NCBI RefSeq assembly: GCF_900110265.1
Contig: NZ_FODB01000005.1
Coordinates: 26,040-90,039, forward strand
DNA from: Vreelandella aquamarina
GTDB lineage: Bacteria > Pseudomonadota > Gammaproteobacteria > Pseudomonadales > Halomonadaceae
Direction of reading: 5' to 3'
Length of the DNA stretch: 64,000 nucleotides
The position numbers and the translations under genes are program-made. Positions 51,620-59,574 of the stretch are shown piece by piece. Below the pieces are notes generated by a model. The model was given only the letters and a program-made list of their open reading frames with translations. It searched no databases and was not told the origin of the DNA. Positions within the stretch are counted from its first letter, which is position 1. Each line of letters begins with the position of its first letter.

Positions 51620-52030
51620 AGTGATCCTCAAGTCATAAAGTTGATTGAAGTTTATAGAGCCATGTTTTAGCTCCAGAAGTTTAATAGCCAGTAATTAACA
51701 AAAAATAGTTAAATAGAAATGCTTTAAGAAGGGTGATGTAAAGTTTTTTGCGTCACTTCGTTAATAAGTTAAATATTTTTTTCTATTTATGACTGAGATT
51801 GCCATGTAATAGTCCATCGTAAGGACATAGTGATACGAACCGTTTTAGGGTTAACATTCTATCATGAAACTTGTCCTTGCAAGAAGATGCAGTCGTGGTG
51901 GAGTACATCTAGTGCTGGCATGCATTTTATATATTTATCTTATTGATTGGTAAGAGTTTTTTAAATATGTGCTGCGGCTGATGGATGCGATAGAAATAAA
52001 ATTAAGCGTTGTGCTGAAATGGGTCGCATC
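51620..52030. other. Gene-free AT-rich stretch upstream of the DUF262 gene
   Basis: About 410 bp without a convincing coding frame. The right part probably holds the minus-strand promoter of the island operon. The only open frame (51935-52180, minus) crosses the urtE repeat antisense and is not credible. Confidence 0.6.
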
Positions 52031-52115
52031 GTGATCATGGGCCGCGGACGCCCAGTGGCCAAAGGCGAGATCAGCGAGCTCTCTAACGAGCTGATTAAGC
52101 AGCATTTGACGGTTT
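52031..52115 (+). repeat. Right copy of the urtE 3'-end direct repeat (urtE remnant)
   Basis: Direct repeat of 48451-48535. It still reads in frame as VIMGRGRPVAKGEISELSNE and on to LIKQHLTV and a stop. Differences: one Asp to Gly change and four synonymous changes, so it evolved as coding DNA before being cut off from the gene body. Confidence 0.88.
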
Positions 52116-52133
52116 AAGTTATCCACACCCGGT

Positions 52134-52598
52134 TTACAGCCGTGTATCGGGTTGGAAGGGCAGTTCCTCGGCGCTGGCAATGGCTTGCTCGAATAAAGGG
52201 TGGGCCGGGTTGAGCATGTAATTAAGCTCTCTCGGCACCACCACGCTGGGCAGGGCCAGCGCCAAACTCTGGCCGGAGGCTAGCCAGCCATCGCCTAAAT
52301 CAGCCGTTTCCGCAGGCGCTGGCGCTTCCTGCCAGTGATCTGGTAGGTCGTCTACGCCAACGCTTAAAATACTCTCTGCGGGCAGCGTCAGGCGCAGCAG
52401 TGCATAGGCGTTGAGCAGCCGATAGCTTTCCAGATGCACCATGATTTCCAGCAGCGCCAACGACTCTGAGCTCGCCACATACACACAGGCATTGCCTGGG
52501 CTGTTCCAACGCCCGCCGTAAAGCCGTGCGCCCTCGCCATCAAACGCTGTCTCCTGAAACTTGCGCTTCACCAGCCGGTAAGCGGTGACCTCGCTCAT
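52134..52598 (-). CDS. RES-domain toxin (NAD+ phosphorylase family)
   Basis: A 154-residue RES protein. The family residues appear as FDGEGARLYGGRWNSPGNAC (Arg and Gly-Gly-Arg-Trp), VYVASSESLALLEIMVHLE (Ser and Glu) and the late LPSVVVPRELNYMLNPAHP. RES toxins deplete cellular NAD+ and arrest growth. Its ATG overlaps the antitoxin stop in ATGA, the usual Xre-RES order. Composition is GC-rich, like the chromosome, so it is not part of the AT-rich island although it begins 19 bp after the urtE remnant. Confidence 0.88.
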   Translation of the reverse strand: MSEVTAYRLVKRKFQETAFDGEGARLYGGRWNSPGNACVYVASSESLALLEIMVHLESYRLLNAYALLRLTLPAESILSVGVDDLPDHWQEAPAPAETADLGDGWLASGQSLALALPSVVVPRELNYMLNPAHPLFEQAIASAEELPFQPDTRL

Positions 52599-53044
52599 AC
52601 CGAGACCCCGTGCTCCAACCGTCCAATCAGGTTTAGTACCGTTTGGTACTCTGCTGAGGTAGCGCTCATTTCGACAGGGCGACGCCCGCCTAGCCCGGCA
52701 TTGGGTTTGAGCAGCCAGGCACGGGCACCCTCCGCGTCGCCCTCGAACAGGTCCAGCGCCGCCTTGAACAACTCGGCAAAGCGATATAACCGGTCGCTTT
52801 CCGCCATCTTGAAGCGGCCTGACTTGGCACGGCGGCTCAGCGTGGCAGAAGGGATATCCACATAGCGTGCCAGCGCTTTCTGCTCAATACCTGACACCTT
52901 GGCAAGCTTGGGGTAAACACGATATTCGACGCCTGCATGTAGCAGCTCATGCAGCTTCCGGCCGCGAGCAGGCAAGCCGATCTGCTGCCAGAATCCGGAA
53001 GCGAGCGCTTTGGGTGGCTGGTATTGCGTGAAGTGGATATCCAT
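52595..53044 (-). CDS. Xre/MbcA/ParS-type antitoxin (DUF2384)
   Basis: A 149-residue antitoxin. The N-terminal helix-turn-helix is in LAKVSGIEQKALARYVDIPS followed by ATLSRRAKSGRF. The C-terminal DUF2384 toxin-binding part is in YRFAELFKAALDLFEGDAEG and ARAWLLKPNAGLGGRRPVEM, ending GRLEHGVSV. It neutralises the RES toxin and probably represses its own operon; a dyad symmetric site lies 15 bp upstream of the start. Confidence 0.9.
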   Translation of the reverse strand: MDIHFTQYQPPKALASGFWQQIGLPARGRKLHELLHAGVEYRVYPKLAKVSGIEQKALARYVDIPSATLSRRAKSGRFKMAESDRLYRFAELFKAALDLFEGDAEGARAWLLKPNAGLGGRRPVEMSATSAEYQTVLNLIGRLEHGVSV

Positions 53045-53058
53045 GGCCTTATCCTCGT

Positions 53059-53081
53059 TTGATACTTTTAAAGAATATCAA
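53059..53081. promoter_or_regulatory. Dyad-symmetric operator candidate of the Xre-RES operon
   Basis: TTGATA-...-TATCAA (6-bp arms) around an inner palindrome CTTT-T-AAAG, directly ahead of the antitoxin start. Suitable for autoregulation. Confidence 0.55.
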
Positions 53082-53129
53082 TTGGTATACGTGGTGCCTG
53101 CTTCACCGTCAAGCGACATGGCTAGTTAA

Positions 53130-53147
53130 ATATTTTTATAAAAATAT
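53130..53147. repeat. Perfect AT-only palindrome ATATTTTTATAAAAATAT
   Basis: 18-bp palindrome in the 262-bp gap between the antitoxin and dosC genes. It may be a regulatory site or part of a promoter; function unknown. Confidence 0.6.
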
Positions 53148-53306
53148 GCTTTATTAGCAATAATGAATTATGCGCGCTCACTTTACCCGCTCTTATTAAA
53201 ACATCAAAAAGGCGGGCTTTTTGCTTAAAACCCTGCGCTGAGTAGGTTTTGGCGCTGCGTTTTATGTGTAATATGGCGGGTTTCAACAATAACCATCGGG
53301 TGGGAT

Positions 53307-54668
53307 ATGCGTTATAAAGACAAACATCAGCTCGCTGCCGAGTGGCAGTCACTCCTGGAGCGCACGCCTTTGGCGCTACGCCAAGCGGTGGAGACACTGG
53401 TGGAATCCCGCCGCGATATCTTTGCCGATCATTTCTATCAAGTGATGCTGGAAGACCCCCACGCGTCGCTGTTTCTCTCCAATGAGCAGGTGAAAAACCG
53501 GCTTCACCCCTCCATGCAGCGCTGGCTCAGCGCTATGTTTGCCGTCGAGCACGCCGATTTCGAATCCCTGGTCGAGCAGCAGGAAAAAGTCGGCCAGGTG
53601 CATGCGCGTATCGATATCCCGGTGAACTTGGTACTTAATGGCGCACGGCAGCTAAAGCAGGCGCTTTATGAGCACATTAACAGCACCTTTAGCGCTGAAC
53701 TCTCTTCCGGTGATGCAGCGGTTTACGTGTCTGATCATATTGATATGGCCATGGAAATAATGAGCCATGCCTATTCAGTGGCGAATAATCGTAATACCCG
53801 TATGGAAGAAGCCTATAAGCTGTTCTCTTTAACCCAGAGCATCGGCGATGAGCGCGAGCGACAGCGCTCCGCACTGCTCGATTGGGAGAACGCACTGATG
53901 TTTGCCGTGGCTGCGCAGCAGGCAACGACGGCTTTACCCCGATTAGCCAGCTCCGAGTTTGGGCTTTGGTATCACCATAAAGCGTGCCACGCCTTTGAGG
54001 GCGCGCCGGAAATTACCACCATTTCACAGCATGTTCGTCGCGTGGACGAGGAGTGGCTCGCCCAGCTAGGCGACTCAGACAGCCAGCGTCGCCTGACTGC
54101 GTTGAGCAGCATTCGCGATGCGGCTCGCACGATCTTGATGCTGTTGGATGACGTTCTGGATCGCGCCTCGGGGCTCGAAGCAGGCCGCGATAGCCTGACG
54201 CGTCTGCTCAATCGCAAGTTCCTCTCGGTGGTGCTGAGCCGTGAAATAGAGATCGCCCGGCATTCGGAAAAGTGTTTTGCGCTGCTCATGGTGGATATTG
54301 ATCACTTCAAATCAATTAATGACACCCATGGCCATGATGCTGGCGATAACGTACTGCAGCAGGTGGCCAGAATTCTTGACCGCTCGACCCGAGGTGGCGA
54401 CTACGTGTTTCGTATGGGCGGTGAAGAGTTTCTGATTGTGCTGGTGGATACGGATCAAGACGGCAGCCGACTGTTTGCCGAACGGCTGCGCCACGCGGTG
54501 GCCAAAGAGCCGATGTTAGCCGCTGCCGATACGCTATTGAACGTCACGGTGAGCGTCGGGGTTACGCTTCATGATGGCCACCCAGACTACCAACGCTCGA
54601 TGCAGCGCGCCGACCAAGCGCTGTACCAGGCGAAACGCAGTGGTCGCGACCGAGTGGTTGTCTGCTAG
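53307..54668 (+). CDS. dosC: Globin-coupled diguanylate cyclase (DosC-like)
   Basis: A 453-residue cytosolic oxygen sensor. The N-terminal globin domain (about 1-160) has FLSNEQVKNRLHPSMQRWL and the proximal haem-ligand His99 in GQVHARIDIPVNLVLNGARQ, as in E. coli DosC. A middle domain (about 170-290) contains FGLWYHHKACHAF. A GGDEF domain follows (about 295-453) with GGEEF in FRMGGEEFLIVL and an inhibitory RxxD (RGGD) five residues before it. It makes cyclic di-GMP in response to O2. The usual partner phosphodiesterase DosP is not in the window. Confidence 0.9.
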   Translation: MRYKDKHQLAAEWQSLLERTPLALRQAVETLVESRRDIFADHFYQVMLEDPHASLFLSNEQVKNRLHPSMQRWLSAMFAVEHADFESLVEQQEKVGQVHARIDIPVNLVLNGARQLKQALYEHINSTFSAELSSGDAAVYVSDHIDMAMEIMSHAYSVANNRNTRMEEAYKLFSLTQSIGDERERQRSALLDWENALMFAVAAQQATTALPRLASSEFGLWYHHKACHAFEGAPEITTISQHVRRVDEEWLAQLGDSDSQRRLTALSSIRDAARTILMLLDDVLDRASGLEAGRDSLTRLLNRKFLSVVLSREIEIARHSEKCFALLMVDIDHFKSINDTHGHDAGDNVLQQVARILDRSTRGGDYVFRMGGEEFLIVLVDTDQDGSRLFAERLRHAVAKEPMLAAADTLLNVTVSVGVTLHDGHPDYQRSMQRADQALYQAKRSGRDRVVVC

Positions 54669-54693
54669 TAACGGATTGATTGGGGAGAGAATC

Positions 54694-55242
54694 ATGTTTC
54701 CGCAGCGCATAATGCCGTCAAAGGTTGTGTGGCTACTAACGATGCTGTTAATAAGCGCACCGCTATCGGCCGCCCATCATGGTGGTGCCCGCCAGGAAGG
54801 TATGGCGGGGCAGGCATCCTCTATTGAGGTTGCCCACCCCTGGGCACGCGCCACTCCGCCGGGGGCCGGAGCGGGCGGTGGCTTTGTCACCCTTACCAAT
54901 CACGGCGATGGCGATGACATGCTGCTGGGGGCGACCAGCCCGATCACCGAGCGTGTCGAGATTCATATTATGGAGATGGACGGCGATGTGATGCGCATGG
55001 CACCCCTGCCCGGTGGCATTGAGCTACCGGCGGGCGAGAGCGTGACGCTAGCGCCGGGCGGTTTACACTTGATGTTGATGGAACTGGGTTCTCCCATCGT
55101 TGAGGGTGAACCTGTCCCTGTGACGCTTGAATTCCAGCACGCCGAGCCGATGGAGATCGAACTTCAGGTGCTGCCAGTGGGTGCCTCTCCGGAAGGGAGC
55201 CACCATGAAGGTGCCCATGATCATGGGCACGCGGCGCACTAA
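54694..55242 (+). CDS. PCu(A)C copper chaperone
   Basis: A 182-residue periplasmic protein. The signal peptide ends LSAAHHGG. The Cu(I) motif H-M-x-M-x...H-x-M appears as IHIMEMDGDVMRMAP and GGLHLMLMEL. Its C-terminus is rich in histidine (HHEGAHDHGHAAH), an extra metal-binding tail. PCuAC proteins deliver copper to cytochrome oxidase Cu-A sites. The ATG at 54694 has GGGGAGAG upstream; the frame to 54571 lies inside dosC and is rejected. Confidence 0.88.
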   Translation: MFPQRIMPSKVVWLLTMLLISAPLSAAHHGGARQEGMAGQASSIEVAHPWARATPPGAGAGGGFVTLTNHGDGDDMLLGATSPITERVEIHIMEMDGDVMRMAPLPGGIELPAGESVTLAPGGLHLMLMELGSPIVEGEPVPVTLEFQHAEPMEIELQVLPVGASPEGSHHEGAHDHGHAAH

Positions 55243-55259
55243 GTCGGCCTACCGTCCTG

Positions 55260-55708
55260 TTAGCCTTGGCGAGCGGGGCGACGCTTCCACCATATCACGC
55301 CTGCGGCCACGCACATCACGATGATGGCGATGCATACCGCCAGCAGGAAGAGCTGATTGGTAAGCCCAAACTCCTGCCCCAAGTGAACGTTAATCCCAAA
55401 CTCCAGCCAGCGGCCTAGCGGGCCATAGTCGGCGTAGCTCATATCGAGCAGCGGCTCACCACGCCGCCCCTGCCGTTGCGCGGCCACCAGAGATAAATGC
55501 CGGTGGCGACTAACAAAATCGACCAGCCCGCGGCAATCTCAATCAGCTTGCGCGGGGTTTGCCCGAAGAACTTGAAGCTATGCAGGTAGCGAACGGTCCA
55601 CATCACCGTTCCCCGGTCATCCAGCGAACCAAGCACCTCAGCCGTATAGGGATTGACGTACACGGCCAGCCGTTCGCCGGTTAGGTGCAATGTGATGGCT
55701 ATATGCAC
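55260..55708 (-). pseudogene. PepSY-associated membrane protein, internally deleted and frameshifted
   Basis: Two pieces in different frames. The first (55708 back to about 55445) reads YVNPYTAEVLGSLDDRGTVM then ATGIYLWWPRNGRGG, the N-terminal PepSY_TM pattern. The second (about 55487 back to 55260) reads YGPLGRWLEFGINVHLGQEF and ends VAAGVIWWKRRPARQG, the C-terminal pattern. The central few hundred residues of a normal PepSY_TM protein are missing and the junction is frameshifted. It lies beside a copper chaperone, so it may once have had a metal-related reductase role. Confidence 0.78.
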
Positions 55709-55720
55709 ATATTTGGTGCA
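55704..55720. promoter_or_regulatory. NtrC binding site of the urease operon
   Basis: TGCACATATTTGGTGCA, matching TGCACCA-N3-TGGTGCA at 13 of 14 arm positions. Its centre is about 110 bp upstream of the predicted sigma-54 start. Confidence 0.82.
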
Positions 55721-55793
55721 TTGGAGGGCTGGGCAAGAGGGTTGAGGCTCAAAAAAAGGTCTTTATGACGGTAAAAAAGCGCCTTTCACCATT

Positions 55794-55810
55794 TTGGCGC
55801 ATTCTTTGCA
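55794..55810 (+). promoter_or_regulatory. Sigma-54 promoter of ureDABCEFG
   Basis: TTGGCGCATTCTTTGCA: GG (55796-97) and GC (55808-09) are 10 bp apart and both elements match the consensus. The start is near 55822, some 32 bp before ureD. Confidence 0.87.
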
Positions 55811-55853
55811 TTTATAAGGCAATGATGAATCCACAAGGAAGCGACAGCGCCCC

Positions 55854-56738
55854 ATGATGTTGAGCGAACTTGCCCCACCCGCTGCTGGTTCCGGCCACCG
55901 CTTTGACGCCGAGCGCCGCTGGGCCGCCTCGCTGGCCTTGCGCTTTGCCAACCGCGACGACGTGACAAGGCTAATTCAGGCGCGCCACCAAGGGCCGTTA
56001 CGGGTACAGCGCCCCTTCTACCCGGAAGGCAGCCAGGAAGCGTGCCACATTTACGTGCTGCACCCGCCCGGCGGGCTCGTGAGCGGTGATGCGCTGACCA
56101 TCCGCGCCCATGTAGAGCGCGGTGCCCATGCGCTGCTCACCACGCCCGCTGCCAATAAGCTCTACAAAGCCGACAGCCAAGGCGTGGCCTGGACGCAGCA
56201 CACCGAGCTGACGGTAGAAGAGGGCGGCACCTTAGAGTGGCTACCCCAGGAAACCATCGCGTTTAACGGCTCAAAGGGTACTCAGCGCACCCATATTGCG
56301 CTGCAGGGTAATGCCCGCTGCCTAGGCTGGGAAGTGATGGCGCTCGGACGCCCGGCCAGCGATCTGCCCTATGTCACGGGGCGCATCGAACAGCACTTTC
56401 GCTTAACCCTGGATGGCAAGCCGCTGTGGCTTGAACGCCAGCCGCTGGACCCCGCACACCCACGCTTTGCGGGCCGCTGGGGGCAGGGCGGCGCCACGGT
56501 GCAGGCCACGCTCTGGGCGGTGGGTATTGACGATGCCGCTGTGGCTATTGAAGCACTGCGCGAAGCGCTGCCGGATAACCCCCGCTGGGCGGTAACCGTG
56601 CGCCACGGCGTACTGCTGATGCGCTATCTAGGCACATCCCGTAACGAAGCCTGGGCCCTGTGTGAACACGCCTGGCAGCTACTACGGCCGCGCTGGATCG
56701 GGCGCGAAGCGCATACGCCGCGCATTTGGCTAACTTAA
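55854..56738 (+). CDS. ureD: Urease accessory protein UreD
   Basis: A 294-residue cytosolic chaperone that opens apo-urease for nickel delivery. VQRPFYPEGSQEACHIYVLH then PPGGLVSGDALTIRAHVERG, and LLTTPAANKLYKAD, are UreD hallmarks. GGTLEWLPQETIAFNGSKG is the conserved core. AAGGAAG lies 13 bp before the ATG at 55854; a second ATG follows at once. First gene of the operon, with its own sigma-54 promoter. Confidence 0.94.
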   Translation: MMLSELAPPAAGSGHRFDAERRWAASLALRFANRDDVTRLIQARHQGPLRVQRPFYPEGSQEACHIYVLHPPGGLVSGDALTIRAHVERGAHALLTTPAANKLYKADSQGVAWTQHTELTVEEGGTLEWLPQETIAFNGSKGTQRTHIALQGNARCLGWEVMALGRPASDLPYVTGRIEQHFRLTLDGKPLWLERQPLDPAHPRFAGRWGQGGATVQATLWAVGIDDAAVAIEALREALPDNPRWAVTVRHGVLLMRYLGTSRNEAWALCEHAWQLLRPRWIGREAHTPRIWLT

Positions 56739-56771
56739 TTGGCAACACGCTGATAACGCTGGAGACACTCC

Positions 56772-57074
<303 letters not shown>

Positions 57075-57097
57075 TCATCCACCGTTAGGAGAGCGCC

Positions 57098-57406
57098 ATG
57101 ATTCCAGGACAGTATCAGTTACAAGAGGGTGATATCGAGCTGTGCGCGGGTCGCGAGCGTATCACCGTGGAGGTGGCCAACACCGGCGACCGGCCCATTC
57201 AGCTTGGCTCCCACTACCACTTTGCCGAAGCCAACCCCGCGCTGGTGTTTGACCGCGATAAAACCCGTGGCTACCGCCTGGACGTCGCCGCCGGAACCGC
57301 TATCCGTTTCGAACCCGGCCAAACCCGCGAAGTCACGCTGATTCCGTTTGTCGGCAAGCGGGAAATCTACGGCTTCCGTGGCGATGTGATGGGGCCGCTC
57401 GATTAG
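57098..57406 (+). CDS. ureB: Urease subunit beta
   Basis: The 102-residue beta subunit: [40 protein letters not shown] and [20 protein letters not shown]. It is separate from ureA (not fused). AGGAGAGC precedes the ATG. The 161-bp gap to ureC contains a REP-like palindrome. Confidence 0.96.
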   Translation: MIPGQYQLQEGDIELCAGRERITVEVANTGDRPIQLGSHYHFAEANPALVFDRDKTRGYRLDVAAGTAIRFEPGQTREVTLIPFVGKREIYGFRGDVMGPLD

Positions 57407-57456
57407 CCAACGGATTAATAAAGAACAACCGACGGTAGGGCGGGCATCGGTTGGGT

Positions 57457-57523
57457 GACTGTCTGCGCCATGGATGGCGCAGTCAAGCTTACAGGGATGT
57501 ATTCACAGCGTGTCACACAGACG
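57457..57523 (+). repeat. REP-like palindromic repeat between ureB and ureC
   Basis: The core CTGCGCCAT-gg-ATGGCGCAG (57463-57482) is followed by ACAGGGATGTATTCACAGCG. The same module (ATGGATGGC...TACAGGGAGGTATTTACAGCG) occurs in reverse orientation at 59303-59399, so it is a dispersed repeat family. Confidence 0.75.
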
Positions 57524-57567
57524 ATGGCCGCCCAGCACTGGACTCAACGCTTGAGGCAGAGGCAAAT

Positions 57568-59283
57568 ATGAAACCGGTAAACAAAATCAGTCGGCAAGCC
57601 TACGCCGATATGTACGGCCCCACCGTAGGCGACCGCGTGCGCCTGGGCGACACCGAGCTATGGATTCAAGTCGAAAAAGACGCCACCCACTACGGTGAAG
57701 AAGTGAAGTTCGGCGGCGGTAAAGTTATCCGCGATGGCATGGGCCAAAGCCAGCGCCAAGATGCCACGGTGATGGACACCGTGATCACCAATGCGCTGAT
57801 TCTCGACTGGTGGGGCATCGTCAAAGCCGATGTAGGTCTGCAAAACGGCCGCATCGCCGCCATTGGTAAAGCAGGCAACCCCGATACCCAGCCGGATGTG
57901 GAGATCGTTATTGGCCCCGGCACCGAAGTGATTGCTGGCGAAGGCAAAATCCTCACCGCAGGCGGCATCGACGCCCACATCCACTTTATCTGCCCCCAGC
58001 AGGTGGAAGAAGCGCTGATGAGCGGTGTTACCACCATGCTGGGCGGCGGCACCGGCCCTGCTACCGGCTCCAACGCCACCACCTGCACCCCCGGCGAGTG
58101 GCACATTGGCAAGATGCTTCAAGCGGTGGACGACCTGCCCATGAACATCGGTCTGCTCGGCAAAGGCAACGCCAGCCTGCCAGAAGGGCTCGAAGCACAG
58201 CTGGAAGCGGGCGCGATGGGTCTCAAACTGCATGAGGACTGGGGCACCACCCCCGCCTCGATTGATACCTGCTTAAGCGTGGCGGAAAAGTACGATGTGC
58301 AGATCGCCATTCACACCGACACGCTCAACGAATCCGGCTTCGTGGAAGACACCCTGGCGGCGTTTAAAGAGCGCGGCATTCACACCTACCACACCGAAGG
58401 CGCAGGCGGCGGCCACGCCCCGGATATCCTCACCGCCTGCTCCAAAGAGTACGTGCTGCCGTCCTCCACCAACCCCACGCGGCCCTACACGGTGAACACC
58501 ATCGACGAGCATCTCGACATGCTCATGGTCTGCCACCACCTGGATCCCAATATTCCCGAAGACGTGGCCTTTGCCGATTCGCGTATTCGTCGTGAAACCA
58601 TCGCCGCCGAGGATATTTTGCACGACCTGGGCGTGATCTCGATGATCGCCTCTGACTCCCAGGCCATGGGCCGCGTGGGCGAAGTGGTCTGCCGCACTTG
58701 GCAAACCGCCCATAAGATGAAAGTGCAGCGCGGCCTGTTGCCGGAAGATGAAGCGCTGGGGGCCGATAACCTGCGTGCTAAACGCTATATCGCCAAGTAC
58801 ACCATCAACCCCGCCATTACCCACGGCATCGCCCATGAAGTAGGCTCCATTGAAGTGGGCAAACTGGCCGATTTGGTGCTGTGGAAGCCGGCCTTCTTCG
58901 GCGTCAAACCGGCGCTGGTTTTGAAAGGCGGCATGATTGCCGGTGCGCCCATGGGCGATCCCAACGCCTCCATCCCCACGCCGCAGCCGGTGCACTACCG
59001 CCCCATGTTCGGCACCTTTGGCCGCGCCGCCAGCCAGACACGGCTCAACTTTGTCAGCCAAGCGGCGATTGACGCGGGCATCAAAGAGCGCCTGGGACTA
59101 CAAAGCACGCTTTCTGCCTGTAAAAACGTGCGCGGCGTGCGTAAAAAAGACATGAAGCTCAACGATGCCTGCCCAGAACTCACCGTCGACCCGCAAACCT
59201 ACGAAGTGCGCTGCGACGGCGAACTGCTCACCTGCGAGCCCGCGACCGAGCTACCGCTGGCGCAGCGGTATCACTTGTTTTGA
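57568..59283 (+). CDS. ureC: Urease subunit alpha (catalytic)
   Basis: The 571-residue nickel subunit hydrolysing urea to ammonia and carbamate. It has metal ligands in [14 protein letters not shown], the carbamylated Lys in [25 protein letters not shown] and [13 protein letters not shown]. The flap holds the conserved Cys-His in [27 protein letters not shown] is the normal N-terminus, so the ATG at 57568 is used; the open frame to 57451 runs through the repeat element. All active-site motifs are intact. Confidence 0.97.
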   Translation: MKPVNKISRQAYADMYGPTVGDRVRLGDTELWIQVEKDATHYGEEVKFGGGKVIRDGMGQSQRQDATVMDTVITNALILDWWGIVKADVGLQNGRIAAIGKAGNPDTQPDVEIVIGPGTEVIAGEGKILTAGGIDAHIHFICPQQVEEALMSGVTTMLGGGTGPATGSNATTCTPGEWHIGKMLQAVDDLPMNIGLLGKGNASLPEGLEAQLEAGAMGLKLHEDWGTTPASIDTCLSVAEKYDVQIAIHTDTLNESGFVEDTLAAFKERGIHTYHTEGAGGGHAPDILTACSKEYVLPSSTNPTRPYTVNTIDEHLDMLMVCHHLDPNIPEDVAFADSRIRRETIAAEDILHDLGVISMIASDSQAMGRVGEVVCRTWQTAHKMKVQRGLLPEDEALGADNLRAKRYIAKYTINPAITHGIAHEVGSIEVGKLADLVLWKPAFFGVKPALVLKGGMIAGAPMGDPNASIPTPQPVHYRPMFGTFGRAASQTRLNFVSQAAIDAGIKERLGLQSTLSACKNVRGVRKKDMKLNDACPELTVDPQTYEVRCDGELLTCEPATELPLAQRYHLF

Positions 59284-59302
59284 TTGAGTTGTTGCCCGGG
59301 GC

Positions 59303-59399
59303 GCCGGGGGTAGGCCTACGAGAGGGCGCTGTAAATACCTCCCTGTACGCTACTTTTGCCATCCATGGCAAAAGACCCTCTCTACGGCCTACCCCCGGC
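59303..59399 (-). repeat. REP-like nested palindrome between ureC and ureE
   Basis: Outer arms GCCGGGGGTAGGCC...GGCCTACCCCCGGC (24 bp with three mismatches) enclose CTTTTGCCAT-cc-ATGGCAAAAG (59353-59374). The inner module resembles the ureB-ureC repeat in reverse orientation. It is a compact mobile-type palindrome; no protein is encoded. Confidence 0.8.
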
Positions 59400-59433
59400 T
59401 CAGCCTTCATGGATCGAGAAAGGATGAGAGCAT

Positions 59434-59456
59434 CATGCTGAAATTAATTGAGCGTG
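59434..59456 (+). repeat. Second copy of the ureE translation-start sequence
   Basis: ATGCTGAAATTAATTGAGCG here parallels the true ureE start ATGTTGAAACTGATTGAACG at 59575 (MLKLIER in both), 141 bp apart. The frame here runs on for only 36 codons. It looks like a duplicated ureE 5' end split off by the insertion between the copies. Confidence 0.7.
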
Positions 59457-59468
59457 CCTTCGGTACCC

Positions 59469-59494
59469 TTCGCCCGCTGAAGCGGCCTCCCACA
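59469..59494. repeat. Short REP element (GGGAGGCCGCTTCAGCGGGCG type)
   Basis: On the minus strand it begins TGTGGGAGGCCGCTTCAGCG, resembling Pseudomonas-type REP sequences with a short central hairpin. It lies between the two ureE start copies. Confidence 0.6.
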
Positions 59495-59574
59495 GAGGTT
59501 GCTGGCTCCATGGCTTCAAGCTGGAGAGTGAGACACAGAATATGACGAACAACTCTTTCAACGGGACGGTAGTA

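Larger units (their letters stand above)
48540..52030. mobile_element. AT-rich defence-type island inserted at the 3' end of urtE
   Basis: About 3.5 kb of clearly AT-rich DNA lies between the two urtE 3'-end copies. It carries three overlapping minus-strand genes (DUF262, HEPN, cytosine methyltransferase) and no housekeeping gene. Composition shifts abruptly on both sides, back to GC-rich Halomonas-type coding DNA. No integrase or transposase is inside, so entry by homologous recombination, or loss of the integrase, must be assumed. Bases 48538-48750 hold only a hairpin (48591-48618), and 51620-52030 hold no gene that I can support. Confidence 0.75.

Noticed and set aside
48540..52030. Integrase or insertion sequence as the mover of the island
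   Set aside because: No recombinase or transposase frame and no terminal inverted repeats were found; only the urtE-end direct repeats mark the borders.
51935..52180. 81-residue open frame on the minus strand across the right urtE repeat
   Set aside because: It runs antisense through the urtE remnant and into the end of the RES gene; no ribosome site and no homology by eye.
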